Of a DNA stretch of 62,235 nt, positions 53,418 to 61,353 are shown piece after piece; the stretch's first letter is position 1, and the number at the start of each line of letters is the position of its first letter. The notes under the pieces were generated by a model, which was not told the origin of the DNA, did not search any database, and saw only the letters and a list, made by a program, of their open reading frames with translations. A program made the translations under genes and the position numbers. The DNA comes from a virus: positions 1-62,235 of the IMG/VR virus record IMGVR_UViG_3300018411_000620, one strand, 5' to 3'.

Positions 53418-54026
53418 TTGAAAACAGAAATTTTAGGAATTAAGGGAACTTGGCTCGACGTTCTGAATGATTGTAGAAATACAGTATCTAAAGAACCATT
53501 AAACAAAGAACCAAGCGACAACTTTAAAAAGAGTATACTTATATCTGAACATTCTCCAATAAGGGATATTAGTATTCGTTGGAGATGGGAAAGTATTAAA
53601 TCATGGGTAGCTACCCATTGGGTAAGACATAAATGGGAGTGTTTTGTTTCAACAAGACGAACTGATCGAACTGGTATTGATAGAAATTCTTTAAGACAGG
53701 ATGAATTAGTTTCTATGGTTGGAGACGCAAATATCCAGCAATTAATTGATACGGCAAGAAAAAGATTATGCTATCAAGCATCATCTGAAACAAGAGATTA
53801 TATGGTAGATTTAAAAATATCAATACATAATTTAGAACCAGATATATCTAATGTATTAGTTCCAAATTGCATTTACAGAATGTCGTGCCCAGAAATGTCA
53901 AACTGTGGATTCATTAATAATTTTATAAATAATAATAAAGATATAAATATATTTGATATCCAAGAAAGATATAATAGGTATAATGAATTATTTTATAAAA
54001 AATATGAAACAGGTATTGACAAATAG
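53418..54026 (+). CDS. ThyX-like protein with altered signature (TTG start)
   Basis: 202 residues from TTG (53418-53420), five bases after AAGGAGG. Similarity to flavin-dependent thymidylate synthase: SEHSPIRD near 43-50, then a region aligning with the ThyX signature RHRxxSxNExSxR, here R70-H71-K72-W-E-C-F-V-S-T-R-R-T-D-R. The Ser, Asn and Glu of the signature are changed, so ordinary ThyX chemistry is doubtful. It could be a diverged enzyme making a modified pyrimidine, or a non-catalytic relative. The C-terminus is rich in Asn/Tyr. Confidence 0.75.
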   Translation: MKTEILGIKGTWLDVLNDCRNTVSKEPLNKEPSDNFKKSILISEHSPIRDISIRWRWESIKSWVATHWVRHKWECFVSTRRTDRTGIDRNSLRQDELVSMVGDANIQQLIDTARKRLCYQASSETRDYMVDLKISIHNLEPDISNVLVPNCIYRMSCPEMSNCGFINNFINNNKDINIFDIQERYNRYNELFYKKYETGIDK

Positions 54027-54044
54027 TAAAATCTATGTTATAAT
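54016..54044 (+). promoter_or_regulatory. Sigma-A promoter inside the end of the ThyX-like gene
   Basis: -35 TTGACA 54016-54021, 17-base spacer ending CTATGT, -10 TATAAT 54039-54044. The -35 covers the last codons of the ThyX-like gene. Serves the P-loop-like, HNH and exonuclease genes. Confidence 0.9.
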
Positions 54045-54065
54045 AAAAGAAAGTTGAGGTTGACA

Positions 54066-54356
54066 ATGAAATATATTATTGGTTCAAGATGTTCCGGTGT
54101 CTCCACTGAAATAGTTATGCAAAGCGTTGCATATGATATTCCAATTCTAGTTACATATTATAGTCAGATTAATATTTATAATGAAAAAGCATTATCTCTT
54201 GGTTTGAAATTTCCAAAATATGTTCTTCTAAAAGACATGAGGGGCTATAAGGGCGATATATTAATAGATAATAATGCTATGGTATTAAAACAACTTATGC
54301 ATACGGAATATGGATTTAATGGTAAAATTGTTGCCATAGGCGATACAGTTGAATAA
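54066..54356 (+). CDS. Degenerate P-loop protein (96 aa)
   Basis: 96 residues from ATG at 54066, six bases after GAGG. Opens MKYIIGSRCSGVSTE, which aligns with the small phage P-loop family (G-x-R-x-x-G-K-T), but the Walker Lys is replaced by Val. The GDILIDNNAMVLKQL segment corresponds to the Walker B part (I-x-I-D-N/D-A-D). Known homologues in Bacillota phages have no assigned function. Nucleotide hydrolysis is unlikely here. Confidence 0.6.
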   Translation: MKYIIGSRCSGVSTEIVMQSVAYDIPILVTYYSQINIYNEKALSLGLKFPKYVLLKDMRGYKGDILIDNNAMVLKQLMHTEYGFNGKIVAIGDTVE

Positions 54357-54367
54357 GAGGGTATAAA

Positions 54368-54958
54368 ATGAAAATATTTGCTGATACGAAATTATGGAAA
54401 GATATCTCTGGTTATGAAAATATTTATCAAGTCAGCACTTTTGGGAATATTAAAAGAATAAATACTGGAAGAATTTTAAAACCATCAAAAGATAATAAAG
54501 GATATTTAAGAGTTAATTTATCTAAAGAGGGTGTTGCAAAAACATTTCTGGTGCATCAATTAGTAGCAATTGAATTTATCCCAAATCCATTATTATTAGA
54601 TAATATAGACCATATAAATACAGTTGCTTATGATAATAGAGTTGAAAATTTAAGATGGGTTACTTATAAAGAAAATAATAATAATGAGTTAACTAAAATA
54701 AAAAACTCTATTGCTAAAACCGGTAAGAATCACCCATTATATGGGAAACATCATAAGGAACAAACAATATATAGGATGATTAATTCGAGTAATGAAAAAA
54801 TTGTATTGCAATATAACTTTTCTGGCGAGTTTATCAAAGAATGGAGAAGTATAAACTCGATAGAAAAAGAGATAGGATATAATCATAGCAATATATGTTC
54901 ATGTTGTAATGGCAAAAGAAAAAGTGCATATGGTTATATATGGAGGTATAAAATTTAA
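54368..54958 (+). CDS. NUMOD4/HNH homing endonuclease
   Basis: 196 residues. The N-terminal NUMOD4 DNA-binding part (WKDISGYENIYQVSTFGNIKR, ~10-30) is followed by the HNH core (HQLVAIEFIPNPL, IDHINTVAYDNRVENLRWVT) and a NUMOD1-like C-terminus (FIKEWRSINSIEKEIGYNHSNICSC, split) ending GYIWRYKI. A free-standing mobile endonuclease inserted between two short phage genes. It ends one base before the exonuclease start. Confidence 0.92.
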   Translation: MKIFADTKLWKDISGYENIYQVSTFGNIKRINTGRILKPSKDNKGYLRVNLSKEGVAKTFLVHQLVAIEFIPNPLLLDNIDHINTVAYDNRVENLRWVTYKENNNNELTKIKNSIAKTGKNHPLYGKHHKEQTIYRMINSSNEKIVLQYNFSGEFIKEWRSINSIEKEIGYNHSNICSCCNGKRKSAYGYIWRYKI

Positions 54959-54959
54959 T

Positions 54960-55514
54960 ATGAAAATTTATACAGATTGTGAATTCACAGGCCTGCACAA
55001 AAATACTACATTAATTAGTATTGGAATGGTTTCAGAAAGTGGCAAAGAATTTTATGCAGAATTTAATGATTATGACAAAACACAAGTTGATGAATGGATT
55101 TATAATAATGTAATTAAAAATCTAAAGAATGACGGTTTTAAAAATAATTATAAAATGGAAAATGAAACTAAAACAATTAGTTATGGAACATCTAAATATA
55201 ATAAAGAAAACTTACTAGAATGGCTACAACAATTTGATAAAGTAGAACTTGTATTAGATGTAGGTCATTATGACTTTGTATTGTTAATTGATTTACTATT
55301 TGGGAGTTCACTTGATGCTCCAAGATGGTTTAATAAATCATATATCGACCTAAATCAAGAAATATCCAATTATCATAACATTACAATCGGTGGTGCTTTT
55401 AACATTAGACGTGAAGCATTAGTTGATAATTTGGATAAATATGAAAATATGAATAAACATAATTCACTATACGATGCATATATCGTAAAAGAAATATATG
55501 AAAGTTTCTACTAA
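54960..55514 (+). CDS. 3'-5' exoribonuclease-like protein (DnaQ fold)
   Basis: 184 residues from ATG at 54960; GGAGG lies 13 bases upstream, rather far. DEDD-type motifs: D6 and E8 in YTDCEFTGL, a central D in DVGHYDFVLL, and HNSLYDAYIVKEI with H and D at the end (Exo III, DEDDh). Matches phage 3'-5' exoribonucleases that resemble the DnaQ/RNase T group. Ends before a strong terminator. Confidence 0.82.
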   Translation: MKIYTDCEFTGLHKNTTLISIGMVSESGKEFYAEFNDYDKTQVDEWIYNNVIKNLKNDGFKNNYKMENETKTISYGTSKYNKENLLEWLQQFDKVELVLDVGHYDFVLLIDLLFGSSLDAPRWFNKSYIDLNQEISNYHNITIGGAFNIRREALVDNLDKYENMNKHNSLYDAYIVKEIYESFY

Positions 55515-55544
55515 ATGTAGATTCATATATACTCCTCCTTTCAT

Positions 55545-55577
55545 TATACACTGGAGATAAAAATTCTCCAGTGTATA
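55545..55577 (+). terminator. Strong rho-independent terminator
   Basis: A perfect 13-bp stem (TATACACTGGAGA with its complement, loop TAAAAAT) followed by AATTTTTTAT. Ends the ThyX-to-exonuclease transcript. Confidence 0.92.
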
Positions 55578-55606
55578 AATTTTTTATACATATTTTTATA
55601 ATTTAC

Positions 55607-55635
55607 TTGACAAACCACTTAATATATGGTATAAT
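55607..55635 (+). promoter_or_regulatory. Sigma-A promoter before the C5 methyltransferase
   Basis: -35 TTGACA 55607-55612, 17-base spacer ending TATATGG, -10 TATAAT 55630-55635. Starts the methyltransferase operon right after the terminator. Confidence 0.93.
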
Positions 55636-55665
55636 AGTATTATAATAAAAGTTAAGGAGCTACAT

Positions 55666-56559
55666 ATGAATGTATTAAGTCTATTTGACGGGATATCATG
55701 TGGATATGTTGCATTGGATAGAGCGGGAATTAAGGTGGATAATTATTATTCCAGTGAAATTGACAAATATGCAATAACTGTATCACAAAAGAATTATCCA
55801 GACATTATAAGACTTGGAAATGTTGTTTACGTAGAAGACGTTCCAAATATTGACTTGTTAATCGGCGGAAGCCCATGTCAAGGATTTAGTTTTGCCGGCA
55901 AACAATTAAACTTTCAAGACCCAAGAAGTAGTTTGTTTTTTGAATTTGTTAGACTTTTGGAAAAGACAAAACCAAAATACTTTCTACTTGAAAATGTAAA
56001 AATGAAACAAGAATATCAAGATATTATAAGTGGATATTTAGGCGTAAAGCCAATAGAAATTAATTCTTCATTAGTTTCTGCCCAAAACAGAAAAAGACTA
56101 TATTGGACTAATATTCCAAATGTGGAACAACCAGAAGATAAGAAAATATTATTAAATGATATTGTATTAGACGATGTTTTTCCAATTGCATTACATAATT
56201 TATATGGTGGATTTAAAGAAACTTCTGTAAGGGTATTTCAAGACAAATCACCAACATTAAGAACTGCCGCGGGTGGCGGGCATATTCCGTCTTTTGTTAA
56301 AAAAGATTTAATAAATAATGAAGAGTTTATTAAGGATAATAATTTTGATGGAAGCGTTGCCAATTTCTTTAAAGGAGTTTCATATAATGAATTTAAGGAT
56401 TGGGATTGTATAAGAAAATTCCATCCGATAGAATGTGAAAGACTTCAAACATTGCCAGACGGATATACAGAAGGAATATCTGATACACAAAGATATAAAT
56501 GTATAGGAAACGGATGGACAGTGGATGTAATTGCACATATCTTAAAAGGAATTAAATAA
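55666..56559 (+). CDS. DNA (cytosine-5) methyltransferase
   Basis: 297 residues with the C5-MTase motifs in order: I LFDGISCG (6-13), IV GSPCQGFS with catalytic C71, VI ENV (109-111), VIII QNRKRLYW (140-147), a short target region, IX/X RLQTLPDGYT and GNGWTVDVI. It methylates cytosine at an unknown recognition site, probably protecting phage DNA from host restriction. No cognate endonuclease is seen nearby, so it looks solitary. ATG behind AAGGAG. Confidence 0.95.
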   Translation: MNVLSLFDGISCGYVALDRAGIKVDNYYSSEIDKYAITVSQKNYPDIIRLGNVVYVEDVPNIDLLIGGSPCQGFSFAGKQLNFQDPRSSLFFEFVRLLEKTKPKYFLLENVKMKQEYQDIISGYLGVKPIEINSSLVSAQNRKRLYWTNIPNVEQPEDKKILLNDIVLDDVFPIALHNLYGGFKETSVRVFQDKSPTLRTAAGGGHIPSFVKKDLINNEEFIKDNNFDGSVANFFKGVSYNEFKDWDCIRKFHPIECERLQTLPDGYTEGISDTQRYKCIGNGWTVDVIAHILKGIK

Positions 56560-56954
56560 TGGGAAGAAAGAAAAAAGATATTAAATTAGAAATCACACAA
56601 GATGATAAAGACGAAGATATCCTATATCATAGATATGAAGTTGTTTCCAACGACAGAACTATTCAAATATTATTGTCAAAAGAATGTAATAATATATTTT
56701 ATGTAAACCATATATTAAACGATTCCTTTATCTACACAATAGATTTAATATTTGATAAGCTTAATTATATTGGAAATGAATATAAAGTATATAGTTATAT
56801 AAAAAATAATGTAATATGTTTTACTACTATTATAGATGGTAATTCATTCCATAATAATTTTACATTAGATAATCATATACTAGGAACATGTTTCGGCGTC
56901 TGCATAAAAAACTTAACTAAGTATGAATATGTGGACTTTGATAAATATTTTTAA
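56559..56954 (+). CDS. Hypothetical protein (131 aa)
   Basis: Starts within the stop of the methyltransferase gene (TAATG), so the two are coupled. Basic start (GRKKKDIKLE), then beta-rich sequence with many Asn, Ile and Tyr residues. No motif recognised. May be an accessory of the methyltransferase by coupling only. Confidence 0.6.
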   Translation: MGRKKKDIKLEITQDDKDEDILYHRYEVVSNDRTIQILLSKECNNIFYVNHILNDSFIYTIDLIFDKLNYIGNEYKVYSYIKNNVICFTTIIDGNSFHNNFTLDNHILGTCFGVCIKNLTKYEYVDFDKYF

Positions 56955-56974
56955 TAACAAAAGGAGAGATATTT

Positions 56975-57304
56975 ATGAATTTTGAAATTGAACAGACAAT
57001 TGAAGAGGTGTTAAGAAATGGTGTGAAGTGCACACTTAATTATACACCAGATTTTGTAGAGTATGTTAATGCAGTAGATGGTGAATATTCAGACCTTGAA
57101 CCGTTTGACGAAGCGATTCTTGCAAGTTTGGAAAATTTAATCTATGAATATGACATTTCAAAGGAAATTACAGCAACCGCATTTATCAGTGACGATGATT
57201 CTTATGTATATGTAAAGGAAATGGATGTTCCGTATATGTTAGCAGTTCTTCCGGTAGGGAATAACGCAAAATATAGGGCATGTCTTGTAGCATCAGTGCT
57301 ATAA
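56975..57304 (+). CDS. Hypothetical acidic protein (109 aa)
   Basis: Strongly acidic (many Glu/Asp, few Lys/Arg), starting behind AAAGGAG. Helix-rich middle (FDEAILASLENLIYEYDI) and beta end. Acidic phage proteins of this size are sometimes DNA-mimic inhibitors, but nothing specific is recognised. A hairpin follows. Confidence 0.6.
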   Translation: MNFEIEQTIEEVLRNGVKCTLNYTPDFVEYVNAVDGEYSDLEPFDEAILASLENLIYEYDISKEITATAFISDDDSYVYVKEMDVPYMLAVLPVGNNAKYRACLVASVL

Positions 57305-57323
57305 TACATATAAATGTAAAGTA

Positions 57324-57347
57324 GGGGCGGGTGTAATAACTCGCTCC
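57324..57347 (+). other. GC-rich hairpin in spacer
   Basis: A nine-pair stem GGGGCGGGT / ACTCGCTCC with two G-T pairs and loop GTAATA. It stands out as GC-rich in AT-rich DNA. No T-run follows, so it may be an mRNA-processing or regulatory stem rather than a terminator. Confidence 0.5.
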
Positions 57348-57370
57348 AATAATTAAAAGGGGTGAATATC

Positions 57371-57736
57371 ATGGATTTCAAAGAACTTAAAAACATAAAA
57401 GATTTTACATATGAATCACATAACTTCGTAGAAGATAAAGATGTTGAAGTGGAAAATGTAAACGAAAATAAATATCAAGTATATAAATATATGACAGAAC
57501 CAGTATATTTTTCGGCGGCATATGGTGCCAGAGTTGGTGGTTCTGCTGAAAATGATGGTGGAACACAAAGAGGAAAAAGATCAGAAAAAATATCATGGTA
57601 TGATGGCGAGTTTATATCTAGTATATCTGACGGTGGCGGGATTTCAATAAACTATAATGATAACGATGATTTTGAAAAATGGATGTGTAGTTTTTTCAAG
57701 AAACCTAAAAACGATTATGAAGTAGAACTTATATAG
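57371..57736 (+). CDS. Hypothetical protein (121 aa)
   Basis: From ATG at 57371, five bases after GGGGTGA. The N-terminal acidic helix is followed by a Gly/Ser-rich section (AAYGARVGGSAENDGGTQRGKRSEK, split) and a C-terminal WMCSFFKKPKNDYEVEL. No recognised domain. Confidence 0.6.
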   Translation: MDFKELKNIKDFTYESHNFVEDKDVEVENVNENKYQVYKYMTEPVYFSAAYGARVGGSAENDGGTQRGKRSEKISWYDGEFISSISDGGGISINYNDNDDFEKWMCSFFKKPKNDYEVELI

Positions 57737-57744
57737 GTGATTAT

Positions 57745-57969
57745 ATGAGAATAATAGAATCTGGTAATATACAATTATATACAACAAGATGTATTAGTTG
57801 TAAAAGTTTAATAGAGTTTAATGAGGGTGAAGAAAATTATGTCTTTGACCAAGATGGAATTTTTGGTTCATGTGAAGATTGGAGTATTAAATGCCCTATG
57901 TGTGGGACTAAGATTCCAACAAGAAGTATTTGCCATCGTCAATACTATGATTGGAGAACTAAAGTATAA
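57745..57969 (+). CDS. Small zinc-ribbon protein (74 aa)
   Basis: C-x2-C at CISCKSL (16-19) and C-x2-C at CPMCGTK (50-53) form a zinc ribbon. The part between is acidic, and the tail ends HRQYYDWRTKV. Ribosome signal AGGTGA. Likely nucleic-acid or protein binding; specific role unknown. Confidence 0.7.
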   Translation: MRIIESGNIQLYTTRCISCKSLIEFNEGEENYVFDQDGIFGSCEDWSIKCPMCGTKIPTRSICHRQYYDWRTKV

Positions 57970-57983
57970 TCGAAAGGATTTAT

Positions 57984-58199
57984 ATGTGGAAAGATTTAGA
58001 AGTAGTCCATCCAGTTAAGCATGATGAATATTTGGTTACATTATACTATCCAAGAATATCAACATCTGCTAAGTGGTATAATAAAGAACAACAATTTTTA
58101 GATAGCAACAATAATAAGTTAAGTGTTATTGCGTGGGATTATATGCCTAAACCATTTCTATTTGAATATGAGAAAATAGCGGGTGAATTTGATGAATGA
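57984..58199 (+). CDS. DUF551-like protein (71 aa)
   Basis: Opens WKDLEVVHPVKHDEYLVTL and contains VIAWDYMPKPF, the pattern (W...P...YLV...V-x-A-W-x-P-x-P-x-P) of DUF551 proteins in phages and integrative elements. Function unknown. It ends in TGA TGA, one of the few clear TGA stops in the window, and overlaps the next start by eight bases. Confidence 0.72.
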   Translation: MWKDLEVVHPVKHDEYLVTLYYPRISTSAKWYNKEQQFLDSNNNKLSVIAWDYMPKPFLFEYEKIAGEFDE

Positions 58200-58332
58200 T
58201 GAAAAGGATGTATGTTGTGTAAATTATGAAGCTGAATATTATAGACAGTGTAAACAAATATGTGAACTTGCAGAAGAAGTTGAAAGGCTTAAACAATCTT
58301 TGATAAATGTTTGTTTAATGTTGGGTAAGTAA
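58192..58332 (+). CDS. Cysteine-containing micro-protein (46 aa)
   Basis: A frame from ATG at 58192, overlapping the end of the DUF551-like gene, to TAA. Has C8-C9, C20, C24 and C41, and a coiled-coil-like EICELAEEVERLKQSL helix. Overlap with its neighbour and close packing to the next start support it as translated. Unknown role. Confidence 0.55.
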   Translation: MNDEKDVCCVNYEAEYYRQCKQICELAEEVERLKQSLINVCLMLGK

Positions 58333-58335
58333 TAA

Positions 58336-58731
58336 ATGGAAGATATTAAAGAATATTTTAATAAAAATAATATTCCTTATAATGATATTGATGAAAATAT
58401 AAAAATTCTTGTATATTGTTTTAATAAAATAGGATTAACAACAGAGTTTTCATGCGAAGGTCATAAAAACGGAGAATGTCCGACGATAATTTTTACAGAA
58501 GAAGTAAATGATGTAGTTATAGATAAATATATGCATATACTTTCGAATGGCGAATATATTGGGGAATTTAAGCAGTGGATAAGAAGCAGAGACCCCAATA
58601 ATAAAGAAAATAAGAATTATATTTTAAAAAATTATATGTTTACAATAGATTCCGCATTATTTAATCAAGAAAGCAAATGTGATTTAATTAATAACGCAAT
58701 AAGGATAATTTGTGAAATGTATAAATTGTAA
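58336..58731 (+). CDS. Hypothetical protein with C-E-G-H motif
   Basis: 131 residues. ENIKILVYCFNKIGLTTEFSCEGH (~18-41, split) resembles the central part of the protein at 51041. The remainder is helical with acidic patches. Starts three bases after the preceding stop. Family of phage proteins without known function. Confidence 0.65.
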   Translation: MEDIKEYFNKNNIPYNDIDENIKILVYCFNKIGLTTEFSCEGHKNGECPTIIFTEEVNDVVIDKYMHILSNGEYIGEFKQWIRSRDPNNKENKNYILKNYMFTIDSALFNQESKCDLINNAIRIICEMYKL

Positions 58732-58745
58732 TTATGGAGTAAGCA

Positions 58746-59201
58746 ATGAATAACGAATTAATGTTTTCAAGTAATGATATGACATGGGAAACGCCACAAG
58801 ACTTATTTGATATTCTAAATTCTGAATTTAATTTCACTTTAGATGTATGCGCTTTACCACAAACTGCTAAGTGTAAAGAATATTATACACCAGAGATTAA
58901 TGGTTTAATTCAAGACTGGAAAGGTGTATGTTGGATGAACCCACCTTATGGCAGAGGAATTAACCAATGGTTAAAGAAAGCATATGAAGAAAGTTTAAAA
59001 GGTGCTACGGTAGTGTGTCTGATACCATCAAGAACAGATACCAAGTATTGGCATGACTACTGTATGAAGGCTTCTGAAATTAGATTAATCAAAGGAAGAT
59101 TAAAGTTTGGTGAAGCTATAAATTCTGCACCATTTCCAAGTGCAATTATAGTATTTGATAAAGATAATGGTAACTTAAAAGTAAGTGGGTACGAGGTGTA
59201 A
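58746..59201 (+). CDS. Phage-type DNA N6-adenine methyltransferase
   Basis: 151 residues matching the Dam-type phage MTase: WETPQDLFDILNSEF near the start, DVCALPQTAKC, catalytic NPPYGRG (~60-66), and late RLIKGRLKFGEAINSAPFPSAIIVF. Transfers methyl to adenine N6, site unknown. The family is usually 150-180 residues, so it is complete. ATG six bases after GGAG. It complements the C5-MTase for restriction evasion. Confidence 0.92.
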   Translation: MNNELMFSSNDMTWETPQDLFDILNSEFNFTLDVCALPQTAKCKEYYTPEINGLIQDWKGVCWMNPPYGRGINQWLKKAYEESLKGATVVCLIPSRTDTKYWHDYCMKASEIRLIKGRLKFGEAINSAPFPSAIIVFDKDNGNLKVSGYEV

Positions 59202-59202
59202 T

Positions 59203-59349
59203 ATGGTAATTGATTTTGGTAGACTTAAAAGAATATTAGTAGACTATTGTGAATGGAATATTACAGTAGAAGGTTGGGTAATTTCGGACGAGAAGCTGGA
59301 TGATTATTTGGATAGGCTTGATGAATTGGAAAAGGAGCAAGGCAAATGA
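59203..59349 (+). CDS. Small hypothetical protein (48 aa)
   Basis: From ATG at 59203, four bases after GAGGTG, to TGA at 59347-59349. Helical, ending in a strongly acidic heptad-like DDYLDRLDELEKEQ. It overlaps the next gene by four bases (ATGA). A genuine TGA stop. Not recognised. Confidence 0.62.
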   Translation: MVIDFGRLKRILVDYCEWNITVEGWVISDEKLDDYLDRLDELEKEQGK

Positions 59350-59510
59350 TTAAGATAGAATTAAAAAACACATCACAAGCTTTGATTTATAAAAATGTAA
59401 AAAATACATATGAAAAAGGTTCTTTCTATTGTATCTATATAGAAGATAATGTGGTAAAGATTCCAATTCAAGATATTTTTAGAATTGAAGAAAATTATAA
59501 ATTTAATTAA
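59346..59510 (+). CDS. Small hypothetical protein (54 aa)
   Basis: Starts inside the stop of the previous gene (ATGA) and ends in TAA. Beta-rich (IKIELKNTSQALIYKNVKN, YCIYIEDNVVKIP), resembling a small SH3-like barrel. Coupling by overlap supports it. Function unknown. Confidence 0.58.
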   Translation: MIKIELKNTSQALIYKNVKNTYEKGSFYCIYIEDNVVKIPIQDIFRIEENYKFN

Positions 59511-59559
59511 TTAATATTAATAAAAATAAATAAAAAATAAGAAAAAAGAGGTATAATAT

Positions 59560-59817
59560 ATGAGAAGCTATCCAAGAAGATGTTATGTTGGAATGATGTT
59601 TTTCACAGAAAGTAAGACCAGAAGAAATACAGCATATGAAGCTAAAGTAATAAAAGAAGAATATAAAAAGTCTTTAAATAAAAATGTTAAAAATAAGGTA
59701 TTATATAAAAAAGATGTAAACAAGAGTTGCGTAGGAACAGTCATTGTGGTCACAGTATGGCTTGCAATGGTTGTATTCCTATTCAACATACCTTATATAT
59801 TTGCCGGTAATGTATAG
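59560..59817 (+). CDS. Small membrane protein (85 aa)
   Basis: Basic N-terminal ~55 residues (many Lys/Arg) followed by one hydrophobic segment (VGTVIVVTVWLAMVVFLFNI, ~58-77) and a short tail. Probably a single-span membrane protein with its basic end in the cytoplasm. A holin-like role is possible but unsupported. AGAGG precedes the ATG. Confidence 0.65.
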   Translation: MRSYPRRCYVGMMFFTESKTRRNTAYEAKVIKEEYKKSLNKNVKNKVLYKKDVNKSCVGTVIVVTVWLAMVVFLFNIPYIFAGNV

Positions 59818-59829
59818 AAGGAGATTTAT

Positions 59830-60705
59830 ATGAAATGTTTTTACCATAACGACCTTGATGGTAGATGTGCTGGTTCAATTGTGGCACAGTATGAAAATGA
59901 CTATAATGTAAATAATTACCATGAAGTAGACTATATGATGGATTTATCACCAATGTTAAATGATATTGTAGAAAATGAAAAGGTTTACTTTGTTGACTAT
60001 TCTTTTACAGAAAAAACATTATGGGTTTTGGACAGTTTAATTAATAAGAATTGTAACATTGTATGGATTGACCATCATAATTCAAGCTTAGAATTAATTA
60101 AAGCACACAAAGAATTGGTCTTGATTAATGGGATTAGATTAGATGGAATTAGTGGGGCGGGTCTTACGTATATGTATTTATATAATTGTGGATTTGATGA
60201 CATCCCATATCATGTTCAATTGGTTAGCGATTATGATTGTTGGAAGTTTAAGTTTGAACCACATACTACATATTTTAAACTTGGAATAGAATCCGAAGAT
60301 TATGACGCATTAGATTTAGTTTGGAAAGAATTGAATACTAAAAGCAGTTTGAAGAAGCAAGTTAATAGTATGCTTGAAAAGATTATTTCTAATGGAACCG
60401 CTATTAAAAGATATGTCGACAAAGACAATGAACAATATCGAAAACAGTTTGCATATGAATCTGAAATCTGTGGGTATAAGGCTTTGGTGGTTAACAGAAA
60501 AACAAACAGTTGGATATTTGGCGAAGAAATAAACAACTACCCATTAGTATGTGTATGGGTGTTTAATGGTAGTAGATATTCCTATTCAATATTTTCTAAG
60601 TACAATGATGTTGATTGTTCTAAGATTGCTGAAAGTTTTGGTGGTGGTGGACATAAAGGTGCGGCTGGGTTTGGATTTGGTGAATTATTATTTAAGTGGT
60701 GCTAA
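59830..60705 (+). CDS. DHH-family phosphoesterase
   Basis: 291 residues: HNDLDGRCAGS (6-16), a VDYSF acid, WIDHHNS (DHH motif ~77-80) and the DHHA1 motif GGGGHKGAAGF near 277-287. These are the metal and substrate sites of NrnA/RecJ-like DHH enzymes. Probably hydrolyses short oligonucleotides or cyclic dinucleotide products. The latter would help resist CBASS-like defence, but the sequence does not show which. AAGGAG precedes the ATG. Confidence 0.92.
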   Translation: MKCFYHNDLDGRCAGSIVAQYENDYNVNNYHEVDYMMDLSPMLNDIVENEKVYFVDYSFTEKTLWVLDSLINKNCNIVWIDHHNSSLELIKAHKELVLINGIRLDGISGAGLTYMYLYNCGFDDIPYHVQLVSDYDCWKFKFEPHTTYFKLGIESEDYDALDLVWKELNTKSSLKKQVNSMLEKIISNGTAIKRYVDKDNEQYRKQFAYESEICGYKALVVNRKTNSWIFGEEINNYPLVCVWVFNGSRYSYSIFSKYNDVDCSKIAESFGGGGHKGAAGFGFGELLFKWC

Positions 60706-60707
60706 GT

Positions 60708-60899
60708 ATGAATAAAATTTGCGTAGAATTTACCGGTATAATAAAAAATCAAGATGAACATGAAAGATATATGTATGAATTTACAGAACAGGAATTAATT
60801 GATTTAGTAAGAAGATTAATTTGTGAAAAGACTTCTGAAAATATAGTTGGGTGTTATTGTACACAGATTTATGTTAAGACCAATGTAGAATGTTATTAG
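60708..60899 (+). CDS. Small hypothetical protein (63 aa)
   Basis: From ATG at 60708, two bases after the DHH stop. Beta-alpha-beta-like: CVEFTGIIKNQD, an acidic helix EFTEQELIDLVRRLICE, then GCYCTQIYVKTNVECY. Four cysteines. Not recognised; coupled to DHH by spacing. Confidence 0.62.
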   Translation: MNKICVEFTGIIKNQDEHERYMYEFTEQELIDLVRRLICEKTSENIVGCYCTQIYVKTNVECY

Positions 60900-60922
60900 T
60901 AATTATGTCTATATAAATTAAA

Positions 60923-61150
60923 TTGTGTGAAATGCTGGTAATTAGGATGTTATTAAAGATAGAAATGAAAGATTGGAAAGAATTGGGATTAAAAGAAAGT
61001 AATATGTTTCATATTATGTCTTACCTTTTATATAAAAAAGGAATTCTAAGTGAAGATGAAGTTGTTATTATAGCTAATGAAATGTCGGGATATAACACAT
61101 TCGAACATGCAATGAATGTTATTGAAAATGACTTTGATGTAAGTAAGTAA
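60923..61150 (+). CDS. Small hypothetical protein (up to 75 aa), start uncertain
   Basis: The frame opens with TTG; in-frame ATGs at 60932, 60947 and 60965 are alternatives and none has a good ribosome site. The C-terminal ~55 residues are helical (FHIMSYLLYKKGILSEDEVVIIAN). Last gene of the rightward block, followed by a terminator. Confidence 0.5.
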   Translation: MCEMLVIRMLLKIEMKDWKELGLKESNMFHIMSYLLYKKGILSEDEVVIIANEMSGYNTFEHAMNVIENDFDVSK

Positions 61151-61167
61151 AAGATTGATGATTGTAT

Positions 61168-61187
61168 GGGTTACTTTTTAGTAGCCC
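61168..61187 (+). terminator. Rho-independent terminator, end of rightward block
   Basis: Stem GGGTTACT / AGTAGCCC (one G-T pair), loop TTTT, followed by TATTTTTAT. Confidence 0.8.
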
Positions 61188-61353
61188 TATTTTTATGTCA
61201 ATTTCGTGATGTTTGATTTTGCATAAAAAACAATTTAATGGTTTTCAAATTTTAAAAAGTGATGTCGTTTACAATGGATAGGCCCTTCCAACAAAACCCA
61301 ACCTTTCCAAAAAATGTAAACCCACCCCCACCCTACCGGCTGTGGTGTGTCAA

